Source of the DNA: Trochalopteron elliotii
Lineage: Eukaryota; Chordata; Aves; Passeriformes; Leiothrichidae
Length of the DNA stretch: 64,000 nucleotides
NCBI GenBank assembly: GCA_024734555.1
Contig: JANPWX010000010.1
Coordinates: 2,081,027-2,145,026, forward strand
Direction: 5' to 3'
A program made the translations under genes and the position numbers. Under the pieces are notes generated by a model. It was not told the DNA's origin and made no database searches. It saw only the letters and a program-made list of their open reading frames with translations. Of the stretch, positions 1 through 12,500 are shown in pieces. Numbering within the stretch: position 1 is the stretch's first letter; every line of letters starts with the position of its first letter.

Positions 1-386
1 AGCGCTGAACGAGATAAACTTTTTCGGGCTGCTCTCAAATCATTTAACTCTTTCAGCTGGCAAATATGTTCTCCCAACACTCGTGGTTTCAGAGGCAGGG
101 TTGTTGCCGTGCGTGATTTAGAGGCTATAGTACGGGAGCGGCCGTCTAATCAAAGCAGACCGAGCCCTCCTTAGACCTGGTTCTACATCTGCACGTCTGC
201 ACACAGCAGTTGGACAAATGGGGCCTAAGCTGAACCAGCAATTTTGCCGTCTCCACATTAAGTCTTGCCTCTACTCAAAAACATCAATCAAACAAGTCAT
301 ATACCTGTGATGGAAGAGATTCGAGCTTGTAGAAAATCGTCCTGGGCTTCTGTTGCATAACTTAGTATGTATCCTTCATTTGACAG
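1..386 (+). other. Sequence upstream of the first recognisable MIGA1 exon
   Basis: No coding exon is recognisable here. The stretch has scattered CpGs (for example around 130-165) but is not GC-rich overall. It ends in a usable splice acceptor, ttgacag at 380-386, so the first MIGA1 exon in view is probably not the first exon of the transcript, and part of this is probably intron. In human the gene upstream of MIGA1 is USP33, transcribed in the opposite direction, so the promoter may lie just left of the window. That is inference. Confidence 0.4.
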
Positions 387-556
387 GGTATTCCAGAGAC
401 CATCTGTGATTGTTTTCAAGACAGTTTCACTTAATGAGGTATGGGAGAGAAGGAGCCATGTCAGAAGAAGCTGTTACTGAGACACGATTTTCTCTAAAGA
501 CAGTAGCTTTACGGGTGTTTCATCTTCCCCTTTCTTGGTATTATTCTCTTAACCAG
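387..556 (+). CDS. MIGA1: MIGA1 first coding exon with 5' UTR (codons 1-33)
   Basis: The acceptor is ttgacag ending at 386 and the donor CAG|gtaata follows 556. The peptide from 458 starts MSEEAVTETRF and corresponds to human MSEETVSESQF. In the reading frame a TGA lies at 407-409, so with this acceptor translation must begin at ATG 434 or ATG 458. The bases before ATG 458 are gagcc, and residues -3 to -1 (EGA) resemble human RGA. A second possible acceptor (ttcaagacag ending at 424) would remove the TGA and leave the upstream frame open. Confidence 0.9.
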
Positions 557-3500
557 GTAATAAATACATTATCTAAATATTTTTATTTTTGTTATACATT
601 TAAAAGTTTGTTGCAGTGTTGTACCTGCTCTTGTGAGTGTGAATTAAATTGGTACAGAATACCTTGGGGTTTAGTTTGTTTATAACACTGAACTAAAACA
701 AGTGTGTCTTTTTGTCTTTTTCTGCTAATAAATGCTTAGTACATCATCCTACATCTTACTTTCCTGCAGTGTCTTGTGTATCTCTGTTTTGTAACAATGC
801 AGTGATTCTCAAATACCAAAATTCTCAAATTGCCTTTTTTTCTTGTAGATTTTTACAAGCTAAACATAACTGTCATTAAATTTTGAATAATAGTTTTGAG
901 TTTTGCTGTGAAAACCAGGTCTTTAATATGACTGTATTTTATTTTTATTGAACTAGATGCTTATAAGCTTAAAAGCTATGTAATATTTCACTGTTCCCTG
1001 TAAGTGCTTTTCTTATACTGCATATAAAACCAGGATGAGATATTCTTAGTCTTAGCTACATATGCTCGTTTCCACATTTTTTCTATATATTAAATACTTC
1101 AAAAGTCTCACTGCAAGATCACTCTTTCAAGTTGCAGTATACTTACGTCCTTTTTAAATACCACGTGCAACTATTAACTTTCCTCTTTTTAGAGGTTTTC
1201 ATTTCACTGTTAATCAATTTACGATCATGTTTGTAGGCACGCACAAATTTAAAGAAATCCATTTGTGGTTGTTTGAAATGTTTGTTTTAACATTTAATTT
1301 TGTGATATTAGAAGTTTTGATCTCAGGTGTTTGGTTGTTAATTCTTTTCTGTGAAATACAGTAGTCTTTTGTAAGTTTTGTGTTGGTGCTGTTTCCTTTT
1401 CCTCACGGAGTACAGTGGTAGTTGTAGACCTCAGTCAAGGCATGGTACCAGGAAGGGCAGGGTACTCAAGTCAAAGGTGCTTGACTTGTTGACTGTAAAC
1501 TCAGTGCAGAGAGAAGCTTTCAACATTTCTTCAGATTGCACAGTGGTGATAGTATTTACCAACTGCACAGGAACCAGGAGTGCCAGAGTGCAGTGGTGCT
1601 CTGTGTGCTCTCTCTGGTATGAGGAATCACATTACACAAACGCCATATGAGGCCCAAGAACTGTGCATCTGTTCTCTCCCAGTCTGTTTCTCAAGCAGCA
1701 TAAGTTTCTAAAAGATTTTGTGACTGAATTGTGGTTTCCAGTTAAATGGCACTTTTCTTTGTGTATCTTGTTACTTTGTATGTTACAAATTTTGTTACTG
1801 GCTTTCGATCCAAGTTGTTTGTGTGTGTGGTTCTTATTTACAAATTTAAACACCTATAGACCTATGACTGATCTCGATCCAAAACAAAATGTAAATTTTT
1901 CAAAACTGTTAATTTAGAGAAATGTATTTAAATACAGGTTCTACTCAAATTGAAACCACATGAATGTTGGCATTAGGATCTTCCACTCTTTCACAGTGCA
2001 AGAAGTAGTGTACTTGCAAAAGACAAGTTCCTTCTAAGTATTTTTTTGCTGTTAGAAATGTAATTGAAGCCCTGCATTATCCTGGCATTAAGAAGAAATT
2101 AAAGAAACTCGAATCTTTGTTTGGAAGTCATTTGCTTAGATCCCCATAGTCTACGGATTTGCAATAAACCTTATAGTTCTTGGTGCTGCAGTCTGTCTCT
2201 CAGTATACATATTTGTAATTAAATCACACTTTTATTTTCAGATAAAGCTTTCCCCTGGGTTAAAGAAACTTTTCACAGTAACAGCAGTGAGTGCAATATC
2301 TGTGATTTTTCTGGCCCATCACTTTAAAAGAAGACGTGGAAAGAAAAACAAGAAAGTGCCACCATGGGAACCAGCTCATCTCGTATTAGAGTGTACCAAA
2401 GCAGCTGCTTCAGAAAAAGGTAAGTCATGGAACCTCCAAGTTGGGGTTTTATTTTTGTTGTTTTCTTGGAGAGGAAAAAAAGTTGTGTGAGGGGATGGGT
2501 GTGCCTAACTGCAGTAGTAAACCAAACTATTTTCCTTCGATCATGGAATAGTTTGGGTTGGAAGGAACCTTTAAAGTTCATCCAGTCCAATCCCTACATT
2601 AAGTAGGGATGTCTTCACTAGACCAGGTTAATCATAACCCCATCCAACCTAGCCTTGAATGTTTCCAGGGATGGGGCATCCATGGCTTCTCTGGGCAATC
2701 CATTCCAGTGTTTTAGCACCCTCATTGTAAACACTTTATTCCTTGTTATCTAATGTAAATCAGCCCTCTTTTAGTTTTAAAACCATAACCCCTTAGCCTA
2801 TTGCAGCAGACCCTGCTGAAAAGTCTGTTCCCATCTTTCTTATAGACCACCTTCAAGCACTGAAAGGCTGCAGTAAGGTCTCCCTGGAGCCTTCTCCAGG
2901 CTGAACAACCTCAACTTTTAGCCTTTCCTCATAGGAGAGGTGCTCCATCCCTCTAATCATCTCCATGGGATGGAGCACCTGAGTGGGTTTGAGTTATTAG
3001 ACTTTACATTTTGCATTTGTCAAATTAGAACCAAAATTACAATATCTTACAAAAAAGTTGGGCTTCTTGTCAAAGGTGAAGTTTTAATCATGAACCATGG
3101 TTAAAACTCTTTATCAATAGTGCTTTAACAATTGGCTTTGCCATTCTTGCATTTTTATCTCAATTAAGCTAAAATGCATAGTTATGGTTATAGAATAGTA
3201 ACCATAGTGAATTCTAATGTGTAGTTTCTCAAGTAGAACTGTAAATAAAAGAATAATTGTTGTTTGCTTCCAATTCGGATTTTATTGAAAAGAGTAAATG
3301 CAATTCTTGATAGATTTGCAAAAGAAGCAATATTTTGAGTTTGCAAGGGCATTAAAATAAGTGTATCTCTTAGGTTCTAGTTGTTCCAGTAGTCGACAAA
3401 ACTTGACTCTTTCTCTGAGCTCTGCCAAGGAAAAGGGATCTCAGTCCTGTATCTATGCAAATGGAGGACTTTTCAGTAAATACTCTGGTTCAGTTCAAAG

Positions 3501-6500
3501 CCTGACATCGGTAAGTAAAAATATTTTAAGGCTCTTGAATGTCTGTTAACTTGTGTTGAATATGCTTCTAAAGGCTTCACTGAGCTGAAAGAAGTTTCCT
3601 GAACAAAGTGCACAGGCAGCTGGAGATGCTGAGAAACCACTCTCCTTACCACAGAGTAAAACAAGTTCCTAGGCAGATGGCTTGGATGTATTGTACTCTG
3701 ACAGGAACGTGGTTTTAAGGATACTCTCTATAACAACACTTTGTTTTTTAAGGTTCAGAGTGCCACCTCTTGTCACAGCTGTGCTTGTGCCAATTCTAAT
3801 TCCTGGGATAAAGCAGATGAAGATGACATTAAGCTTGTCAATATTCCAGTGACTACACCTGAAAATTTGTATTTGATGGGTAAGTCAAAATAAGAATATT
3901 GAGCATCCGCTTACAGTGAATGTAAATAATTTCTTGGCTTTATGGTAAAGTGACACAAAATATTATTGTCTTCTTTCTCACTGTCCTGTTGGCAAGTGTC
4001 TGAGAACATTTCCATAAAATAATGAAATCATACTTGATCTAAAGTTAGTTTTCCAGAATACTTTTTCTTCCACTATTTGCAGTAGTCATCCTTAAAATCA
4101 AGCCCTGACACATGGGGAAAATTATCATGTTTTTGTACACAAAAAGAAGGTAAATATGTACTGGGAATATACTGGTATAGGCTGGGAAGTGATGTTTTGA
4201 CTTACATCTCTGTGATAATCATGCTTATTTTAGCTACTTATTTTCCCATGTCTGTGAATGTGAATGTAGCTGAAGCTGTCCCTGCTCTGCCCTAGGCATG
4301 GAGTTGTTTGAAGAAGCACTGAGGCGCTGGGAACAGGCTCTAACTTTTCGTAACAGGCAAGTTGAAGATGAAGCAATCTGTGGTTCCATTAAGCTGGGAG
4401 CAGGAGATGCTATTGCAGAAGAAAGTGTAGAAGTGAGTACACCCAGTCAGTAATCTACTGATGCTGCCCTGATTTGTTCTGTGTTATTGCCTGAATCTTT
4501 TCAAATTCAATTACCAAACTCGACAATTGATTCAATTTCCAATTTAGTGGTATTGTATTTAAAGGAGATAAGAGATCTGAGTACATTCCTTCTGACTTTT
4601 TTTCTTGGTTATTTGGAGGAGGGCTTGGGAAGGGAACTTACATTATTTATCTTTTGGCAATTGCTGATGCATCAGTGTTTGCTTCTGGACAGCATTATCA
4701 AGCTATCAAGCAGACAACTTCCCTGCACATAATCTCTTGGGATCACTCTCTTTCTTTTATGATTATGTGAGAGGGTATCTGCTAGCCAAAAACAAATGTC
4801 TCAGGGAAAAATTATTAATTTGTGCATATTCACAAACAATGTGCTTAAACTTTATTTGTTTTCCTCCTTTCTTATAAACTAAATGCTAAAAATATTTTGA
4901 AATAAACAGATATGTGTTACTTTCTCTATTTCTAGCATAGCAAAGATCACAGATAATTTAAACATATTTTAAAATTTAGATTTTCTTTTTTATTACTCTA
5001 AATAAAATATGTGTGTGTTCTGAAAAGTGTATATATTGTGGATGTTGAAGTTTTCATCTCATAGTGTCCCTGTGTGGTTTGTAGGAAATTAATGTGGCAC
5101 AGTTTGCTCCATGAAGGCTTAATATCCTTGGATTTTACAAAGGAATTGCACAGGCTGAAAGCAAATAGAAAATCTTTTAATGTCTGTCTTCTTGCAGGAT
5201 ATCATTAGTGCTGAATTCATTCATAAGCTTGAATCTCTTCTTCAAAGAGCTTATCGTCTTCAGGAAGAGTTTGAAGCCACCCTTGGGGTCTCTGATCCTG
5301 CTGCTCTAGCGAATGATATTGGTGAGTGCTGATACTTTACATCCTTTTTGCTTGTAATGATGGCTCTTGAAGGGAGGACTGAAGTATCTACTGAGCAAAA
5401 TTATGTTTATCAGTAAATCAACAACAAAAAAACCATATTCTTTGCATTGTTGTGTTTAATGAAGTGGTTCTATTTTAGATAACAATGGATTGAAAAGAAA
5501 TAGTTTTCTTTGTAACTTGTCAGTATTTAAACATTTACACAGCAAGATTATATGACCCTTTTTATAGCATGGATATTCAGAGGTTTTATGTGTCTTCTGC
5601 ACTGTGGAACTTTGTATGCTTTGTCATAATTTTTTTACCAAAAAGGAAAATTAAACTAGAAAGACTTAATCTGAAGCAGATAGCCAGTAGCAAAGGTCTT
5701 ATCTCTGGTGAGTGAAATTTATCTCAGTTCTGAGTGACTAAGCTGTTACAACGGCAAATATAATGAGTAGTTGCTGCCTGACATGCTGATTAAGCACAGA
5801 TAGTTTGATTATTTTTATTGAAAGAATTGGATGTTAAAGATGGATCCTGTTGTACCCTTTCATAATTCAAGATGAAGCATCTGTTCTCAGATACCTGTGG
5901 GGTGGAAAGGCAGAGCACGTTGTGGGCTCGGGCTGTCAGGAGCCCTGCATTGGGCTCCGGCGTGCCTGGCACAAGGTGGCAGTGCTGGGCTGTCCTCTCC
6001 TGGCCTGCCTCGTCCTGCATCGACCAAACACAGCCTTGATCAAGGGGGGAATTAGATTGAGGTCAGAGCTGACTTTCTGACTCAGCTGCATACACCTGTA
6101 AATGTAACCCTTGAAGCAAAAGAGCATTTGAACGTTTCATTTTGGTATCTGAAACCATCAGTCAAGTTGCATTGTATATCCATTATAATTAGAAGTTTAT
6201 TTGTGATTCCTGTCTTCAGGCCAAATTAATAAAATGGTACTCAAAGGACTTCATGTGAATGCTCAATGTGTTTAGTTATTGTTTTGCTTGGTTACCCTGG
6301 GAGTATTTACAATTAATATTTAATTTTTCAGATGTGATAACTAAACTCTTGTTTACCAAGAATGTTCTGAGAATTTGATTCCTTTCAAATGTTCTTTATG
6401 GAAATAATTTGTCATCTCTTGTGTTCCTTCATTATTTAAATTTTCTTTGTGCTGGCCCAGNNNTTCTGAATGGAAACAGAAATTAAGGGTCCTGTGCTAT

Positions 6501-9500
6501 GTAGGAATGAATATAATTTGTGGCAGAAGAGGCAGCCGAGTTTTCCTGGATGATTTATATGTAAAACTTACTAAAGAAATAAGATAAAAAAGCGTCCTAA
6601 TCTACCATTTACTATTCACTAACCTTGGAAAATGGGAATGGGGGTTGTTTGTTTGTTTGTTGAGATTTTGAGATAAATTCGCAATTTCCCAATCATTTGG
6701 AACAATCTCCAGCACATCATGCCTGTGAAACAGTTGCTAATTTGCAGTTGTGTTACCACAGACAAAATAATAACATATTTAATTAATGCCAGTTGATACA
6801 GTTTCATAGTAGGTAGGTTTTCTTGGACTATAGGTTTTTGAGATATCTGCAGTTTGGAGAATTGGTATAGCATAAATTAGGTGATAATATTTAGCTGACT
6901 GACACGAACATTTATTTGTATTTCCATCCACTGTTAAGGGAAAGATTGACCTTTCAGGGAAGATATTTGGTCAAATGCTATAGTTTTATCAACTATATAG
7001 TTGATTATCAAACCATTTGTAGAGCTGGAAGTTTATAAAAACGTATAATTTAGGGCATTTAAAGCATTGAAATAATAAAAAGCAAAGGTTAGTAATAAAG
7101 ATCTGAATTATCTCTTTAAATTGTTTCAGTCTAACAAACTACATTCAATCCTGGCAGGTATGGATTATACATATAAGTGAGAGATTTTAAAAGAAAAATC
7201 ATGAAAAAACACTGTAGGAAAGTTACACATTGTAATCAGTGTAAGCTCTTGAGACATGGCTGCAGAAGAAAAAACTTTTTTAACCTTTGTCTGTGTGCAA
7301 AGGAAGCACCAGCATAGAGGCAGTGTTGCAGTCTTGGGTTGGTGTGGTTTTAGAATACTGTGTCTGGTTCTGTTGGTCATATTTCAGAAGATCAGAGATT
7401 CTGGACAGCTCAAAACAAGCCATAGAAATTTTCCATGTTTTGGAAACGTTCAAGTTGGACATGTCAGTTCCTTATTGAAGAAAATACTGAGAGGTGACTG
7501 ACTTGTTCTGAATAGCTGCTTACACATGGAAAAGGTATGTGGCGCTGGGGCTTTGTAGACCTTGTTGTCAGAGTCATAACTAGATCGAATTTCTAGTTGT
7601 TCAAGTGGAACAAGTGAAGTTCTGAAGTGAGCTACCCTCAATGTACTTCAGAGGCAGGATTTTTTTTTCTTAGTGCTGTTTTGAGGGGTGTTTTCATTCT
7701 TTGAGAGGAAGATACAAACCTGGGGTTAAATGGTCAGTGTGGTCTTTCTGGCATTTAAGTATTTCCCCTTACTACTATTTTTTCTTCTTCTGTGGGCCTT
7801 GGAGTGAATAAGAGAAAGCCTTTGTCCTTAATAAATTTGTAATTGCCCATCCATGGAAGTGCTTAGGGTCAGGCTGGACAGGGCTTTGAGCCACTTGATC
7901 TAGTGGTTGCAGGAGTTGGAGCTAGATGGTCTTTAATGTCCTTTCCAACCCAAACCATTCTGAGATGACACTTGTAGCTCATTAAAAATGCGTAGAACCA
8001 GCTCTCATGCTTCAGGGTTTCAACTGTTCACCCACAACAATAATCAGAAAATGTTTAGCTCTGTTTTTTTTTCTCTGATACATAGGAAGGATAGCTGTGG
8101 TTTGTGGACTTTTCTTCTGTTTTCTCTACCTGAAGTGCTTGTGATCAGTCGCAGCTGGAGTTGAGGCTCTGACAGTTGGACAGATGCTATCAAGTGCTAC
8201 ATAAATGCCTGACAGGCACTTCTTATTCTTATTTATAAGAATGTAAGTTGTTCATAATTTGGTTTATAAGGAACTCCAGATTTGTTCAGAAGGAAACTGA
8301 AAAAGGTAAAAATTTCTAGCAATTTCTCAATTTCAGCTGTCTCTGTAAATTCTTCGATCAAACTTGTGGAGCTCCTGAAACCTCTCTCCCCCTATTTATC
8401 TACTGTTCACAGATGCTGCTCCTTCCCAAAATGTTCAAATGTTACTCTTCCCAGATCAACGTTTCCCTCTACCACATCAAATTTAGATCTTAGTGCTGCC
8501 ATTGATCAGTCATACCACAGGCTTGCTTTTCACTTTGTGATCCCACTTACTATTTGAAGTTGGTTGTGTGTGATAAACAGTTTGCCCAGCAGCAGCCTTC
8601 TGGAGGAGGCCGTGGTAACGTGTCACAAGGGAGAGTCAGGAATGAGGTACCTGGGGGCCTGTTGGAATACAAGAGCTTGTCACTGCAGCCACTTTCCTCA
8701 TGTTTTTCCCATGTCTTTCCTCATGTGCTGTGTCTAAAGTGCTTCTCTTCTGCCTGCCAGGACAGCTACTTCTGATATTTCTTAATATTCAGCTTTCAGC
8801 AGTGCAGAAGGCAGAGGTATAAATAAATAAATAAGGTTTTTTCCCTGTGAGTAGAATACTCTTAAGAGTAATAATAATGAAAATAATTGCAAATAATAAT
8901 TTTCAACTCGGTAAGCTGTTGTTGAGTTATAAATGATTAATACTACCCTGGAAAAGACTTGCATTTTAAATAGATGAACTAATGGAATGACAATGTGTTC
9001 ACTGTTGTTGCATTCTCCACTGGACTTTCAGTATTATCATATAAATCAGTAAGCTAAAACAGGAATTCTGTAGAAAAAGTACTTCTGGACATGAAAATAA
9101 AAGAACTATGTAGGGCCTAACTGTGGTTGTTTTTGTGCCATGCCTCTTAGCACCGTGAACCAGCATGGGAAGCCTGCAAACAGGTTTTCCTGAGGCAGGC
9201 ATAAGGCTGCACTGGGTCGGAAAGGAGGCCCTTGGCACAAAACTGAAACAAAATATCCATCGTGTTATTTCTGAGTGATGAATGTAAAGCTGTTTAGAGG
9301 GTTAAAAGCTTCCAGTACTTTCAGTAGTCTGTCCTTGAAGAAAGTTCTCTGTATTTTTTTTTCCTATTTAGATCTTTTCTAGCAGACTGAAATGCTAGTC
9401 GAGTTAACTTGGGAGGAATGCAAAGAGTTGGGAGAGAAACAATAGCTTTACTTACAAGCAGAATTGCAGGTCAGAGGGGAAAATTCTCAAATTGTAGGGT

Positions 9501-12500
9501 TCCTTGTCAGTGCTAAATTCCTAATACTTCATATTATTATTTTCATTTCTACTGCAAAAAGAAATGCTGGCATTCAAACTGATGGGGAATTGTGTACACT
9601 GGCCCTTAAACTTTTTGATAGTATTAAAATGTTTTAATGTTCATACATTTTAATTTTTAAAATATTTACTTTTTACTGTGTATCAGTTCTACAGTTTAAA
9701 ACAAATGAAGTGTTTGAGCTACCGCAGTAAAATCTCTCACAAAGGTCTGTGCTGTTGGATGATTTTGTTGAAAGGTTTGTCTGTTTCTTTTTTTAATTTT
9801 CTTCTCACACTCAAAGATATGTCTGGCATTTTTGAGAGAATAAGCACAGCCTTTAACCTAGTGACAAAACTGTTTGGAGAACTGATTTACATATTAGAAA
9901 CCTTTTCTTCAGCAGCTCTTAAAACACAAAAATCTTTGCATAATCAGTGAAGCTATTGAAACCTCATTTTTATATAATTTGTTAATGCAGACTTCTGTAA
10001 TGTCCTCCTATCCATGGATTAATATCTACAGCCTGTATTTTCTTCCTGCCTCTGAAATGTTATTGGAAAAATTTTAGTTTGAGTGTATTTTATTTGCCTA
10101 TGTACAACAAATATTTCTAGTTATAATTCCTAGTCTCCAGTGAGGAGCAGTTTGTAATACTTCACGTAGGTGAGCTCTGGTAGTACATACTATGACATAA
10201 CTTAGAGTCGTGTAACTTTCATATTAGCTTGAAAACTTTTGCTTGCTTTGTTCCTTCAAGATAAATTTGCATTAAATAATTTCTCAGTTTCTTGGAGAAG
10301 GCCCAAACATTTTACTAGTGGCTCAAACAGGATTGAAATCGAAACAAAAGAAAACAACAGCTTTTTCTCTAAGTGTGAAAATGTATTCATCCCAACAAAT
10401 GGGGGAAAAGGAAAGAAAAGAATATTTCTAAGTCTGAGAAAAAGCCCAGAGAAGTTATTCTAATCCTATTTTTTTAAAAAACATGCATATTTTAAACATA
10501 ATTTTTAGCTATTGGAGTTTATTGAAGTTCAGTAGCTGCTAAAACATGAGGTCTCTCATATTGCAACTTATTGCTGCAACTTCTTATTTCTGACACCCAA
10601 GAGATGCTCAAAGTGCAGATGTTTGAATTGGATTGTATGTCTTTCCTGATCAGTAGTATTTAAATCTTCCCTTTAAAGGCATTTTGTCCAATATTATTAA
10701 CACTTCATTTCTAAATTGCTGTCCATAAAATTCCTTATCAGAAAGTACCTAGGTGCAATGCTTGACTAGAGTAAGACTGGTAGTTAGAAGATCAATCTAA
10801 TACTGCAGCAAAAATATTTCTGCAGACATTTTGTTTGTGAGAAGATTATAGTGCTTGGCTTTCTCAGTGATACTCTTAGTTCTGGCAATACTCTACTAAA
10901 AATGCAAAGTAGCTTTGCATAGACGTGCAGTGAACTCACTGCTGCTGAAAAATACTGGTATTCATAATATGTATCTTTTTGTTGCTATTTGCTAACATGG
11001 AGTGTGTTTTTCTGTTAATCCTAGAAACTGAAATCTTTTCAACAGTGGCTCGAGAATATCTATTTTACTGTTCACTGACCCAGCACTGGAGAAGTCAAGG
11101 TCGCTTAATATGGTCACTTAGCTTGGAGGTTTTTCCAAAAGCACTTCCAGTAAGAGGAGAAAGAGTCTGTTTCTGGTTTTTGAGGACTCTTGTTGCTGTT
11201 TGCCCAACAACTTTGCTGTTAGATCCAACAGTGCCAGCTATTTATACACCTCGCTGCTTTCCCTTAAATGGCATCCCCGAGCCCTGTCTTGTTTCTGTCC
11301 ACACCAAAACTCCTGTCTAAGCCCTTGTCTCTCTCACTTCTTGACTCCTGCCATGTTTTGTCTTGCCTTGTCCATTTAAAACTTGCTTGTCTGACATGGA
11401 CTTAACTGTTGTTTATAAAAATCACCTTTGCTCATTTTTCTGACCAGATTATTCCTCTCTTAAGAAGTCTCTCTCCCTGGGGAACTTATCTTCAAATGAA
11501 ATACAGTGGTCCCCCTTTTGGCTCTAAAAGCTGCTTGCTTATAATGGAGCCACAATCCACCAACATGATTTTGTTTCCCAGATTTTGTTCAGTTGGCTGT
11601 TCCTGTGCATCCCTGCTCAGGCCTCCTAACACAAAATGCATCTCAACTAATTCTGCTTGTTCTTTACAGTATGTGGGCAGCTGCAATTGTCTCTTTCTCA
11701 ATTAAAAAAAAAAAAAAACTACTTAAAAAGTACATATTTACCTTCTTTTTGAGTAAAGAAAAGTCATCATTTTCCCCACGTGTCACGGCTTGAATTAATA
11801 ACTGCTTGCCTGCATTTTGAGAAGTTATATGTAAGTAGAAAAAGGCTCCCAAATGCAGGAATTTGGGTTTTTTTAATTTCTCCTCTCTCATGTTTTTGTG
11901 ATACAGTCTTAACAAGTTACAGTTTGCAGATTCTTTTTCTTACTAGAGAAGGTGCTCATGCACTTAACATCTATTAATTTGTATATATTGTGAGTATAAA
12001 TGTTGTAGATGTAGGAAAAATCAGATAGATAGCAATGAGTGAGGGTGGGATAAGTGTTTATTTTTCTGGCTGGAGTACTGGCAGTCTGAGGTTATATAAA
12101 CTTATGATCAAGAACATATTTTGGTCCATAGGGCCAATTCCTCTTTTCTAAGTTCTCTGAAAACAAACTCCTCTTGCATTGCAGCCTACTTTTAAGAGAG
12201 GCTTTTCTGAGACGTTTTTGGGCAAAATGAAGAAAGTTGAGCCAGAATAGGCTGGGGGAGAGAAAGGCAGTGATAGTTCAGAATTTGAAAAGACTTCCAA
12301 GGTAATCAACTCTCTTGGCTTGGTAGCTTGGTCTTGGAAGTGCAGAAACAATACTTTGAGCTTTCCAACTGCTTTGGAGCACAATATCAAAGTGGAATAT
12401 TGACAGAATTGTAAAATCAGCAAACAGAGATCTCTGCACTATAGTTTTATTAATTCAGTAGTTAGAACTAAAACAGATGCACTTCTGTCTGCAATTTATT

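Noticed and set aside
10979..11320. 113-codon open frame in MIGA1 intron 6
   Set aside because: No recognisable protein, no plausible splice boundaries matching its frame, and the sequence reads like ordinary intron. Frames of this length occur by chance in 64 kb.
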